Below, in pieces: positions 15,655 to 23,085 of a stretch of 29,527 bases of DNA. Below the pieces are notes generated by a model, which saw only the letters and a list, made by a program, of their open reading frames with translations, was not told where the DNA came from and did not search any database. Position 1 is the first letter of the stretch; each line of letters starts with the position of its first letter. Position numbers and translations under genes: made by a program. Origin of the DNA: a bacterium (GTDB lineage Bacteria; Patescibacteriota; Microgenomatia; JAUYPR01); the NCBI GenBank assembly GCA_030695785.1, contig JAUYPR010000003.1:1-29527 (forward strand), written 5' to 3'.

Positions 15655-17523
15655 TTAGAGAGGGAAGGTCAAAACTTTGTCTTCAACAAGCTCCACCGGC
15701 GGCTTGGTTTTGCCGTTGATGATAAAGGTGTGTTCAGGCGCTTCTGTTCCTGGCTGTTTTTGCAGGAAGATGAGATACTCAGCCGACACCCTCATCGGCA
15801 GTTTGTAGGTAAACGTCAGCTTCACGATATTTTTTGGATTTAAACGGTAAAACCCGTCAAACACGGTTCTGCCCAAATCTTCCGACACCCCAACCTCGAC
15901 TTCAGATCCGGACGACGAAACAAGTTCGCTTCCTTTTGGAACATAAAGCCGGATATAACTCCGGTACTGGCCATTCAGCCATCCGTCATCCTCTTTTGGA
16001 TTTCGGTATTCAATCGCGACTGTTTTTGTGACGGTTCCGTCGCTATCAACCGCAACTTCTTGCTCAACTGCTTGCGTCACGTACAAATTCGCTTTGGCGC
16101 CGGCAAAGTTCGCATCATTAATATGCAGATAATCACCATCGAACTCCCGCATACGGCCTGCCCATTGAATCGTTTCCGCACTCTTTTGCGACTCGGGATC
16201 CATGAAATAAAGAAGAATGTGCTTCTCGCGACCCAAACGGACAAACGTTTCAAACAATGGCGCAAATTTCTCCTTCCCTGCACCCATGGACGCGCGCAAA
16301 ACTTCAGTCATCAGATCCGCCAAAATTCCCTTGCGTTCTACATTGAATCCCTTTGCAATGGCCACGCGTGCAGTTTTTTCGGCGTAGTTTTCCAGTTCAT
16401 ACACCACGCCCGGGCAATCACACCGCGGGTCTTTTTCTGCAGAAAATGTCAGTCCTGCCGCGTTCACCGGACCTGTGACTTTCAGTAAATCCTCGAGCAC
16501 GTGTGTGTCAAGTGCGATAATCCCGTCTAATTCTTCTCTCCCCGCAACGTTCTTATAAAATTCGGCAAATGTTTCAGCGGACACTTTCCAATCAGGCGAA
16601 AGGTTGGTATCCCGGATATTCCATTCTGCGGCTGGCGCGCCATCTGGCTGGGGCAAAAAACGGCGGATCGGGTCAGGCGGCGGCACATACCCACCCCGGC
16701 GATCATCCAACCGGTAAATATCTTCACTCCCGCCGCTCACGATACTTCCACGTTCGGTGCGCATGATGGCATAGGCTGTCAGAAACCCACCAGTCGGCCG
16801 CAGTTCTTTATCGTTTTGAAACAACACGAGATAGGTTTGCATATCCGGTTCACCAAGAATCTTCGGAAGAACCTTGACAATTGGCCGCGCATCGGTCAGC
16901 ACACTATCCGCCTGATGCAACAATGTTTTGGCAAGGGCGAGACTCGACTTAAGTTTGAGTTTTCTAACGTCCAAGGGATACCGTTTCGCGTCAATTCCAT
17001 CGATCTCGATGCGTGCGGCAGATAACGATTGGGCCAGCTTTTCGAGCTCTGGATTCACTTTATCAATGGTCTGCACCACCTTCTTCATCCGCTCCTGTGC
17101 TGTCCCCCCGGTAAAACTCCCCTGCCCTTTGAGCCCGAGGATGTCGGCATAGGGTTCCAGTGCATCAACGAACACAAAACTTGTGTCTAAAAGATGAAAT
17201 CCGGCGCGAATGCCCCGTTCAGCATCTTCCTCATATGCACCTACAAACGGGATAAATTTGAGAAACCCGACAAGCCGCAGACGCTGCTTCACTGTTGTGA
17301 GAGACGCGCGAGCCGCCACAAGTTCCTCTTTTGCCATCTGTAAATCTTGCAACCGGGCGGCATGTGCCACTCCGCGACCAGGCTTGAGGAGCACACGCGC
17401 ATCTTGAACCAATAAAAAGCCGACTGCTCCAAAGTATCCGGTAATGAGCAAGAAGGTCGCGATGACTCCAAAAAGAATAAGACGACGACTCCGCGATCGT
17501 GGAAAAGGAAAGCGGAATTTCAT
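15655..17523 (-). CDS. DUF4012 membrane-anchored extracellular protein
   Basis: A 622-residue protein with a basic N-terminus ('RFPFPRSRSRR'), one membrane helix at about 15-38 and a long exterior part. After a helical segment (about residues 50-90) come features I associate with DUF4012 proteins, such as 'YLVLFQNDKELRPTGGFLTAYAI', 'NLSPDWKVSAETFAEFYKN' and 'IIALDTHVLEDLLKVTGPV'. The family is frequent in Patescibacteria and Actinobacteria beside polysaccharide genes, and its function is unknown. Here it lies 11 nt after the phosphoglycosyl transferase gene. This suggests a role in surface-glycan assembly or attachment. The ATG at 17523 is used because the upstream TTG at 17589 would only add residues without family support. 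Confidence 0.85.
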   Translation of the reverse strand: MKFRFPFPRSRSRRLILFGVIATFLLITGYFGAVGFLLVQDARVLLKPGRGVAHAARLQDLQMAKEELVAARASLTTVKQRLRLVGFLKFIPFVGAYEEDAERGIRAGFHLLDTSFVFVDALEPYADILGLKGQGSFTGGTAQERMKKVVQTIDKVNPELEKLAQSLSAARIEIDGIDAKRYPLDVRKLKLKSSLALAKTLLHQADSVLTDARPIVKVLPKILGEPDMQTYLVLFQNDKELRPTGGFLTAYAIMRTERGSIVSGGSEDIYRLDDRRGGYVPPPDPIRRFLPQPDGAPAAEWNIRDTNLSPDWKVSAETFAEFYKNVAGREELDGIIALDTHVLEDLLKVTGPVNAAGLTFSAEKDPRCDCPGVVYELENYAEKTARVAIAKGFNVERKGILADLMTEVLRASMGAGKEKFAPLFETFVRLGREKHILLYFMDPESQKSAETIQWAGRMREFDGDYLHINDANFAGAKANLYVTQAVEQEVAVDSDGTVTKTVAIEYRNPKEDDGWLNGQYRSYIRLYVPKGSELVSSSGSEVEVGVSEDLGRTVFDGFYRLNPKNIVKLTFTYKLPMRVSAEYLIFLQKQPGTEAPEHTFIINGKTKPPVELVEDKVLTFPL

Positions 17524-17534
17524 GTTTATATATC

Positions 17535-18182
17535 TCACACTGCTCCTCTCCCTGTGAGGAGGGCTGGAAACGTTTTGAGGATCATCCAAATATCATACAG
17601 GAATGAACGGCGCTTGAGATACTCAACATCTAAAACGATCCGTTTGTCAAAATTGATGTTCGAACGGCCAGACACCTGCCAAGGCCCGGTCAACCCTGGT
17701 TTTCCGGTCAACATAATGCGCACCAACGGCTTCGTGTGCGGAAATGCATCTTGCTGTTCCAAAAGTTCATTCGGCAAATACGCGCGCGGCCCCACCAAAC
17801 TCATTTCTCCCCGAATAACATTCCAAAATTGCGGAAATTCATCGAGTGAAGATTTCCTCATCATGCGCCCGACAGTCGTAATCCGCGGATCTTCCGGCAG
17901 TTTGTAGCTGTTTTTCTTATACGACGCGAGCAGCTCTTTGTCACGCTTCAACGCCGTGTCAGCATGTTGTTGTTTTCCAGGCACCGAGTACATCCGCATA
18001 CTGCGGAATTTGATCATTTGAAACAGTTTACCGTTCTTTCCAACTCGGATTGGACAGTAAAAAATGGGCAGCCCGGAATCAAGCGCAATGACGATCGGAA
18101 GAAAAATGAAAATTGGAAGAAAAAGAATGCTTGCGACGATTGCGCCAATAATGTCGAGGAGGCGTTTGACGGCATCGTACAT
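17535..18182 (-). CDS. Phosphoglycosyl transferase (bacterial sugar transferase, WcaJ/PglC type)
   Basis: A 215-residue monotopic phosphoglycosyl transferase that moves a sugar-1-phosphate from a nucleotide sugar to undecaprenyl phosphate and so begins glycan assembly. The N-terminal re-entrant hydrophobic helix is at about 10-35 ('IIGAIVASILFLPIFIFLP'), followed by 'FYCPIRVGKNGKLFQMIKFR', the catalytic Asp-Glu pair in 'KSSLDEFPQFWNVIRGEMSL', 'VGPRAYLP' and 'GKPGLTGPWQVSGRS'. It is the minimal catalytic form, without the extra helices of full-length WcaJ. The ATG overlaps the manC stop (TGATG). Its sugar specificity cannot be read from sequence. Confidence 0.93.
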   Translation of the reverse strand: MYDAVKRLLDIIGAIVASILFLPIFIFLPIVIALDSGLPIFYCPIRVGKNGKLFQMIKFRSMRMYSVPGKQQHADTALKRDKELLASYKKNSYKLPEDPRITTVGRMMRKSSLDEFPQFWNVIRGEMSLVGPRAYLPNELLEQQDAFPHTKPLVRIMLTGKPGLTGPWQVSGRSNINFDKRIVLDVEYLKRRSFLYDIWMILKTFPALLTGRGAV

Positions 18183-19252
18183 CAAAGATATCTCCTGCCT
18201 TGCTTCAAGTTTTTTAGCATTTCAACAATGTTTTTGACTGATTGCGCTTTCTCTTTTTTACACACCAAGAGCACGTCGCCAGTATCAATCACCGCAAGGT
18301 TTCGGACCCCAACCAACGCAACCAACTTCTTGGCACTGCGGACATAGCAATCTTCTGCGTCTTCAGCCAGCATCAAAGTAGAATCCGGAACCACGGTATT
18401 TGATCCGTGGTTTTTTGGCGTGTGTTCGTCAATCACCGCCCAATCGCCCACATCGCTCCAGGTAAAATCGCCCGGGATCATGAGGACGTTTTTCGCTTTC
18501 TCAAAAATACCGTATTCTATCGGGTCGGATGAAGATTCCGCATAAATCTCCATCATATTATGATCAATCTTCTCGAGCCGTTTTGCAAGGTCAGGCATGT
18601 GGTTTTTGAGCGCATCCAACATTGTGCGGACAGAAAAGATGAAATACGAGGCGTTCCAGAAATATTTTCCGCTTGTGAGGTAGTTTTTTGCGGTTTCAAC
18701 ATCTGGTTTTTCCACGAATTCCTCCACGCGGTACACGGGATGCCGGTCAATTGTTTCCAGCTTTTCGGCAGCGTGGATGTATCCGTATCCGGTGTGCGGT
18801 GAGGTTGGGGTGATGCCAATGGTCAGCAAACTCGGCCACTTCTTTGCTGTTTCAAATGCCGCGGACAAAACAGCACGAAATTTCAAAGGCTCCAAAATCA
18901 GGTGGTCAGACGCCAATGATGCAACGACCGCATCTTTGTCACATCGTGCAATCACATGGGTCGCGAATCCGATGGCAATGGCCGTACTTTTCGCCTCTGG
19001 TTCAGCCAAGATATTTTCTTTCGGAATCGATGGGAGCTCGGCGTGAAGCTCTTTGACATAATCTTTATGCGTGACCACGTAGACATGATGCTCCGGAACT
19101 AATGATTTGATCCGTTCAAATGTAGACTGGAGTAACGTCTCTTTTCCAAACAACGGAAGAAATTGTTTCGGATTTTTCTTCCTGGAAAGCGGCCAGAGCC
19201 TGGATCCGCCGCCGCCTGCTAAAATCACGCAATACCAATGCTGCTTTTTCAT
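18182..19252 (-). CDS. manC: Mannose-1-phosphate guanylyltransferase
   Basis: A 356-residue GDP-mannose pyrophosphorylase: GTP + mannose-1-phosphate gives GDP-mannose. The signature 'LAGGGGSRLWPLSRKKNPKQ' is near residues 11-30, followed by 'LAEPEAKSTAIAI', 'SLASDHLI', 'YRVEEFVEKPD', 'YFWNASYFIF' and 'FTWSDVGDW'. The C-terminal phosphomannose-isomerase cupin domain of bifunctional AlgA/ManC proteins is missing. The ATG at 19252 is right at the family start; the reading frame stays open upstream to 19348 without family similarity. GDP-mannose would feed the neighbouring glycosyltransferases. Confidence 0.93.
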   Translation of the reverse strand: MKKQHWYCVILAGGGGSRLWPLSRKKNPKQFLPLFGKETLLQSTFERIKSLVPEHHVYVVTHKDYVKELHAELPSIPKENILAEPEAKSTAIAIGFATHVIARCDKDAVVASLASDHLILEPLKFRAVLSAAFETAKKWPSLLTIGITPTSPHTGYGYIHAAEKLETIDRHPVYRVEEFVEKPDVETAKNYLTSGKYFWNASYFIFSVRTMLDALKNHMPDLAKRLEKIDHNMMEIYAESSSDPIEYGIFEKAKNVLMIPGDFTWSDVGDWAVIDEHTPKNHGSNTVVPDSTLMLAEDAEDCYVRSAKKLVALVGVRNLAVIDTGDVLLVCKKEKAQSVKNIVEMLKNLKQGRRYL

Positions 19253-19265
19253 AAATGCTGCTTCC

Positions 19266-20342
19266 TCATCCCAGTGCCCGGCCTCCTGCTTTTTCGACAA
19301 GCCGTCTGAATTTTCTTTGAAAGTTCTGTTTTGACCAAGTGCGAGCATGTGCCTTGAGGATTAATCCTGAAAATGCAGTTTTCTCAAAACGCTTAAGGAC
19401 TGATATCAGGCTATCAATGGTCGGCTCACGAAAAAACATGCCTGTTTTCCCGTCAACAACCGTTTCCAGTGCTCCACCACCAACAAACGCGATCACGGGC
19501 TTTCCCGAGGCAAATGCTTCAAGTGCAGTCATACCAAAATCTTCTTCGCCCGGAATGATGAGCGCGAGACAATCTCGATAATACGCTACGACAGCATCAT
19601 CCGTCAACTGCCCCGCAAAGCGGACTGTTGGTCCCGCCAAGGCACAAAGCCGCTTTTCATCTGGACCGGAACCGATAACGACGAGTGGAAGATGCAGCCT
19701 CGAACAAGCCTGGACAGCAAGGTCAATGTGTTTGTATTTGAGTAATCGCGAGACGATCAAAAAAAATTTTCCTTTTCGCGAAAGGTACGCAAACCGGGCG
19801 AGATCGACAAATGGATGCAGAACAATGGATTCTCGACGATAATATTTCTCAATACGGCGCCTTACATTCTGCGAATTTGCCAGAAACTGATCGACGCGCA
19901 GAGCCGCAATCTGATCCCACGCGCGGAATGCAGCTAATGCAGGTTCGAGCCACAGCGGCGTTGTCCCAAAGTAGCGATTTGAATCCCACCACATTTTTGC
20001 AGGCGTATTCATGAAGCAGAGATGGATTGATCTCGGTCCAGGAATAATGCCGTGCGCAAACCGAGTGCTCGACGAAACAATGATGTCGTACGATGTGAGG
20101 TCAAACGACTCGACCGCAAAAGGGTACAGAGGTGCAAATGCGCGAGGGAACCGTTTGACCCCAAGAACCTTTTGCATGAACGAAGGGCGGATATCGAGGG
20201 TACTGAAAACAGAGGGGAGCTTGGAAAAATCGACCACGGTCGTGTAAATTGGCGCTCCGGGAAAAACCTCGAGCATCCCCAAAAGCAGGCGCTCTGCCCC
20301 ACCCCACTGCGTGAGATCATCATGCACAAAAGCAATACGCAT
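19266..20342 (-). CDS. Glycosyltransferase family 4
   Basis: A 358-residue GT-B transferase. The N-terminal domain has 'MRIAFVHDDLTQWGGAERLL', where the Gly-Gly-Ala-Glu is typical of GT4. The C-terminal domain has 'KFFLIVSRLLKYKHIDLAV', 'PLVVIGSGPDEKRL', 'VRFAGQLTDD' and the nucleotide-sugar motif 'PGEEDFGMTALEAFASGKPV'. With manC immediately downstream it may use GDP-mannose, but that is inference. The ATG at 20342 is chosen because the family starts there and a TATAAT lies exactly 6 nt upstream. A decayed copy of its promoter and first codons exists at 21103-21165. Confidence 0.93.
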   Translation of the reverse strand: MRIAFVHDDLTQWGGAERLLLGMLEVFPGAPIYTTVVDFSKLPSVFSTLDIRPSFMQKVLGVKRFPRAFAPLYPFAVESFDLTSYDIIVSSSTRFAHGIIPGPRSIHLCFMNTPAKMWWDSNRYFGTTPLWLEPALAAFRAWDQIAALRVDQFLANSQNVRRRIEKYYRRESIVLHPFVDLARFAYLSRKGKFFLIVSRLLKYKHIDLAVQACSRLHLPLVVIGSGPDEKRLCALAGPTVRFAGQLTDDAVVAYYRDCLALIIPGEEDFGMTALEAFASGKPVIAFVGGGALETVVDGKTGMFFREPTIDSLISVLKRFEKTAFSGLILKAHARTWSKQNFQRKFRRLVEKAGGRALG

Positions 20343-20348
20343 TCCCTT

Positions 20349-20354
20349 ATTATA
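20349..20354 (-). promoter_or_regulatory. -10 box, leaderless type, for the GT4-manC-sugar transferase operon
   Basis: Perfect TATAAT on the minus strand, then AAGGGA, then the ATG at 20342. The purine-rich spacer resembles a Shine-Dalgarno sequence but touches the start codon, and it would largely be missing from an mRNA that starts 7 nt after the box. Confidence 0.6.
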
Positions 20355-20493
20355 TCCGTGCAACGAATACATTACACTCATGGAATGCAGTTCGCTATAT
20401 TCCTTCGGAAGTTTTTTGTAATGAAGGAAAATACTATTTTTCTTGGCTTCACAAAACGAGAAAAATGGTTGTAAATAAAGAATGGATTCCGTG

Positions 20494-20499
20494 TATAAT
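20494..20499 (+). promoter_or_regulatory. -10 box for the DUF5678-retropepsin module
   Basis: Perfect TATAAT, 9 nt before the GTG at 20509; the predicted leader would be only two or three bases. A weak TTGTAA lies 19 bp upstream of the box as a possible -35. Confidence 0.5.
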
Positions 20500-20508
20500 T
20501 AGGATATC

Positions 20509-20706
20509 GTGGCGATTGATTGGACAAAGATTTTTCAAACCTATAAAGGGAAGTGGATTGCTCTCAAAGCAGACGAGCGAACGGTTATCTCGAGCGGAAA
20601 AACCGCAAAAGAGGCGTGGGAAAAGGCGCAGAAAAAAGGTTTTCAAAAACCGATTCTTAGTAGGATGCCCAAAAAACTTATCCCCTATGTTGGCTTTGGT
20701 CTATGA
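20509..20706 (+). CDS. DUF5678-like small protein, partner of a retropepsin
   Basis: A 65-residue protein starting with GTG, the only usable start because an in-frame TAG lies at 20500-20502. The sequence 'YKGKWIALKADERTVISSGK' followed by 'TAKEAWEKAQKKG' matches my memory of DUF5678: a strand-rich 'GKW[IV]AL' motif, a turn, a 'SG.T..EA...A...G' helix and a Lys/Pro-rich end. Proteins of this type are often encoded directly before retropepsin-like proteases; the function is unknown and might be to bind or cap the protease. The stop overlaps the protease ATG by 4 bp, so the two are translationally coupled. Confidence 0.75.
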   Translation: MAIDWTKIFQTYKGKWIALKADERTVISSGKTAKEAWEKAQKKGFQKPILSRMPKKLIPYVGFGL

Positions 20707-21101
20707 AGTACCGATACAAACAATATAGTCCAGGTATTATTCGACCGGTCATCCCGATTGAAATTATTTATAAAAACACAGCCGTTCCCTACGAAGTATT
20801 AATTGATTCCGGTGCAGATATGAATATTTTCGATGCGCAACTTGTAGAGATTTTAGCGTTAGATCTTACCTCTGGAAAGTCTGCCCGTGTGGCAGGAATT
20901 ACAGGAATGGAAGAAAGGTACTTCTTACATACGCTTGATTTAAAGGTGGGTGGTCATCTCTTGAAAAATGTTGAGGTTGGTTTTCTCTCAAATATTGGTC
21001 AATACGGATATGGTGTCGTTGGACAGAAAGGCTTTTTTGATCGCTTTGTCGTCAGATTTGACTTCCAGAAAGAAGAAATTGAATTAACTCTTCGAGAATA
21101 A
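20703..21101 (+). CDS. Retropepsin-like aspartic protease
   Basis: A 132-residue single-domain aspartic protease-like protein. The catalytic motif is 'LIDSGADMNIFDAQL' near residues 36-50 (Asp-Ser-Gly), and the second signature near the C-terminus is 'GVVGQKGFFDRFVVRFDFQK', close to the hydrophobic-Gly-(Arg/Gln) motif of retropepsins. One domain carries one catalytic Asp, so an active enzyme must be a homodimer, as in retroviral proteases. No membrane helix or signal is seen, so it is cytoplasmic; the substrate is unknown. Codon and base use look visibly more AT-rich than in the flanking glycosyltransferase genes. Its stop codon directly abuts a decayed GT4 5' fragment on the other strand. 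Confidence 0.85.
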   Translation: MKYRYKQYSPGIIRPVIPIEIIYKNTAVPYEVLIDSGADMNIFDAQLVEILALDLTSGKSARVAGITGMEERYFLHTLDLKVGGHLLKNVEVGFLSNIGQYGYGVVGQKGFFDRFVVRFDFQKEEIELTLRE

Positions 21102-21102
21102 T

Positions 21103-21165
21103 TCCATTTTCGCCTCATTGCGTCAGATCATCATGAACAAAGATAAGCTGCATCCGCCTATTATA
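21103..21165 (-). pseudogene. Decayed 5' fragment (promoter plus ~15 codons) of a GT4 gene
   Basis: On the minus strand TATAAT (21165-21160), a 6-nt spacer, an ATG (21153) and codons for 'MQLIFVHDDLTQ' are followed by an in-frame TGA (21117-21115). The intact GT4 gene at 20342 has the same layout and reads 'MRIAFVHDDLTQW' at its start. By my hand alignment 41 of 57 bases agree from the -10 box to codon 15. The premature stop corresponds to TGG to TGA at Trp13, and the next codons still align, so this is a remnant rather than a designed short peptide. Similarity ends where the retropepsin stop codon begins. Confidence 0.65.
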
Positions 21166-21233
21166 AGCCAATATATTCTCTCTCTTTTGTCTTGAGATAT
21201 AAAATGAGACGATCTGCAGTTTGAATGAGGGAA

Positions 21234-21368
21234 TCAGCCTTTGATTTCAACTTCATTAAAAATTTCCTTTTCAATCTCAATTATTTCTCTGTGTTTCCTC
21301 TTTGGATCGTTCTGCTTCCACTTTTTCTGCGGTTTACAAAGACCACATGTTGCCCTTCTTTTTACCAT
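21234..21368 (-). CDS. 44-residue CxxC protein
   Basis: A small gene on the minus strand, ATG at 21368 and TGA at 21234. The product begins 'MVKRRATCGLCKPQKKWKQN' and ends in a charged helix ('KHREIIEIEKEIFNEVEIKG'). The Cys-x2-Cys-Lys-Pro-x-Lys element recalls tiny uncharacterised bacterial proteins with a metal-binding look; a lone CxxC would need a partner to bind zinc. Support for it being real: an AGGAAGG Shine-Dalgarno 8 nt before the ATG, a TATAAT box 22 nt before it, and non-random charged composition. The plus-strand reading frames over it are low-complexity hydrophobic shadows. The function is unknown. Confidence 0.65.
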   Translation of the reverse strand: MVKRRATCGLCKPQKKWKQNDPKRKHREIIEIEKEIFNEVEIKG

Positions 21369-21378
21369 CGCATATTCC

Positions 21379-21396
21379 TTCCTATTAGGAATTATA
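21379..21396 (-). promoter_or_regulatory. -10 box and overlapping palindrome for the 44-residue protein
   Basis: TATAAT (21396-21391 on the minus strand) runs into the palindrome TTCCTATTAGGAA (21379-21391), whose centre is about where transcription would start. An operator at the start site is one reading. The right arm on the mRNA also holds the AGGAAGG ribosome-binding site. Unlike most promoters here, this one leaves room for a leader with a Shine-Dalgarno sequence. Confidence 0.4.
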
Positions 21397-21507
21397 CACG
21401 ATCAACACAATGTAAACTTACTCGTTCGACTTGACTGTTTTTCGAATCCAAAGTTTTACGCTCTACTGTCTTTTTTTGCCGTGGAGAGAACGATGCCATC
21501 CTCAATA

Positions 21508-21951
21508 TTACTTACCAATAACCATAACCTGTTTACCTTGTTCCCAAAAATCCAAGACAAAAAGATCTTCAATTCGACCATCCACGTTATCCTGACAGGT
21601 ACGCAAAGTCTCTTTCACAACTTCGAAACCAGACTGGAGAGGTAGTTCTTTTTTCCATGGGTTCAACCAACGTCGAACGCGTTCGTCCGCCTTATCTCTC
21701 CAAGCAGTGCCGAACACACGGATAAGCGATTCCTTCTCGTCAAGTACTATAGTAAGCTGCTGACCCAACTCACCCCACGACGAGCTCATTGTCATTATTG
21801 AACAACCATCAGACACCCATGGCTCTACGGCCCCATGGTGAGATGTTACAAACTGACCAAGAAATTCCTCCATACCAGGAAATCTCTCTTGAAAGTGCCC
21901 TCGCACCTTCTCTTGCATCTGAAGTTTCACCTGTTCGATTTCAATAGACAT
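21508..21951 (-). CDS. Hypothetical protein downstream of a GT4 gene
   Basis: A 147-residue soluble protein of unknown function. It is Trp-rich toward the C-terminus ('TAWRDKADERVRRWLNPWKK', 'LDFWEQGKQVMVI') and begins with a charged helix ('MSIEIEQVKLQMQEKVRGHF'). No cysteine pattern, signal peptide or membrane helix is visible. The ATG at 21951 is chosen because it follows the GT4 stop by 7 nt and has a strong GGGGGTG Shine-Dalgarno-like run about 9 nt upstream; the frame stays open upstream only inside the GT4 gene. It is probably co-transcribed with that glycosyltransferase. Confidence 0.65.
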   Translation of the reverse strand: MSIEIEQVKLQMQEKVRGHFQERFPGMEEFLGQFVTSHHGAVEPWVSDGCSIMTMSSSWGELGQQLTIVLDEKESLIRVFGTAWRDKADERVRRWLNPWKKELPLQSGFEVVKETLRTCQDNVDGRIEDLFVLDFWEQGKQVMVIGK

Positions 21952-21958
21952 AATTTCT

Positions 21959-23083
21959 TCACCCCCTTTCTTGATCTCTCTGACCACTGACAAGGCTTCG
22001 ATACAAATCGAGGGTTTGGGTCGCCATTTTGCTCCAGCTAAACGTTTTCGCGTGGGCAATGGCTTTTTTCGACCATACACTCCGTTCTTTCTCGGTCATG
22101 CCAAGGGCTTTGCGTAGACCCTGTGCGATGTCCTCAACACTCTTTGGGTCAAAAAATGTCGGGAGATCGCCGCCAATCTCGTTCAGCGCCGGGATGCGAC
22201 TTATGACCACCGGCGTCCCGCACTTCATCGCTTCTAAAACCGGCAAGCCAAACCCTTCGGCCAGCGAGGGAAACACAAACGCAGTTGCGTGCTGGTACCA
22301 TGCTTCCAACTCCAAATCACTCACGCTGCCTTGAAACACAACATTCTCGAACCCCGGCCTTGCTTTTATCTCTTGTTTTAAACGCTCCCAAAAGTAGTGC
22401 TCCCGCCCGGCTAATACGAGCTTATGACCTTTCCGCTCTTTCTCGGAGATTGACAAAAAGGCCTCAACAAGGCGTTCCAAGTTTTTGTGTGGATGCGCGT
22501 TGCCAACGTAGAAAAAATATGGATCGTTCAATAGCCGCGGATGGCGCTTCATTCCAAATGATGCCGCAACCGCTTCGGGTGTGACGAGAATTTTCTTTGA
22601 TGGGATTTTATACATCGAGAGAATTTCATTCTTGACGGCGTTGGTGACCGTAATAATGTGCTGACTGTTCCCCAGCGCGTGGTTGAGTACCCGCATATAC
22701 GCCAAGCGCTTCGCTTGGTACAACCACGGCGCAAGCGTGGTGGCACGCTTCAGATTGACGCGCGTATGCGTCAGGTCGTGGATGGTCACAATAAATCTGC
22801 CATTGTAAAAAAATGGGACGTTGAAATGCGGCACATGGAGAAGTTCAATATCAGCTTTTTGAAAAAGGCGGGTGAGTTTAATCTGCTCTTGCAAAGAATA
22901 CCAGGGGATATTCGCTACAATAGGGGTAAAATTCTTGGCCTTGAGTGGTAAATCGCGCGGGTGGCGGACAAAAATTTTGTATTCGGTTTTAGAATCGAGC
23001 TTTGCAAGCTCTAAAACCAGGTTCGTAATATACCGCCCAATCCCGGTCTGCCCGATCATCCGGGCATCTATCCCGATGCGCAT
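21959..23083 (-). CDS. Glycosyltransferase family 4 (mannosyltransferase-like)
   Basis: A 374-residue GT-B enzyme. It opens with 'MRIGIDARMIGQTGIGRYIT', the pattern of GT4 mannosyl/rhamnosyl transferases, and has 'HVPHFNVPFF' and 'IVTIHDLTH' in the acceptor domain. The C-terminal domain shows 'FFYVGNAHPHKNLERLVEAF', 'LVLAGREHYFW', 'GSVSDLELEAWY' and the nucleotide-sugar motif 'PSLAEGFGLPVLEAMKCGTP'. The ATG at 23083 matches the family start and has a TATAAT exactly 6 nt before it; the frame upstream to 23143 lies in the divergent promoter region. It is head-to-head with the Crp/Fnr-type gene. Confidence 0.93.
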   Translation of the reverse strand: MRIGIDARMIGQTGIGRYITNLVLELAKLDSKTEYKIFVRHPRDLPLKAKNFTPIVANIPWYSLQEQIKLTRLFQKADIELLHVPHFNVPFFYNGRFIVTIHDLTHTRVNLKRATTLAPWLYQAKRLAYMRVLNHALGNSQHIITVTNAVKNEILSMYKIPSKKILVTPEAVAASFGMKRHPRLLNDPYFFYVGNAHPHKNLERLVEAFLSISEKERKGHKLVLAGREHYFWERLKQEIKARPGFENVVFQGSVSDLELEAWYQHATAFVFPSLAEGFGLPVLEAMKCGTPVVISRIPALNEIGGDLPTFFDPKSVEDIAQGLRKALGMTEKERSVWSKKAIAHAKTFSWSKMATQTLDLYRSLVSGQRDQERG

Positions 23084-23085
23084 AC

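Noticed and set aside
17523..17589. Upstream TTG start for the DUF4012 gene
   Set aside because: It would add 22 residues overlapping the sugar-transferase end. The ATG at 17523 gives a normal basic N-terminus followed by the membrane helix.
20421..20474. Short plus-strand frame coding 'MKENTIFLGFTKREKWL'
   Set aside because: Only 17 codons, with no ribosome-binding site or TATAAT box at the expected distance. It may be chance in an AT-rich intergenic stretch.
21225..21645. Hydrophobic plus-strand reading frames that look like a membrane protein
   Set aside because: They are antisense to the 44-residue gene and the 147-residue gene. The Ser/Phe/Ile/Leu bias is what the reverse complement of Lys/Glu/Arg-rich coding sequence gives, and they have no start signals.
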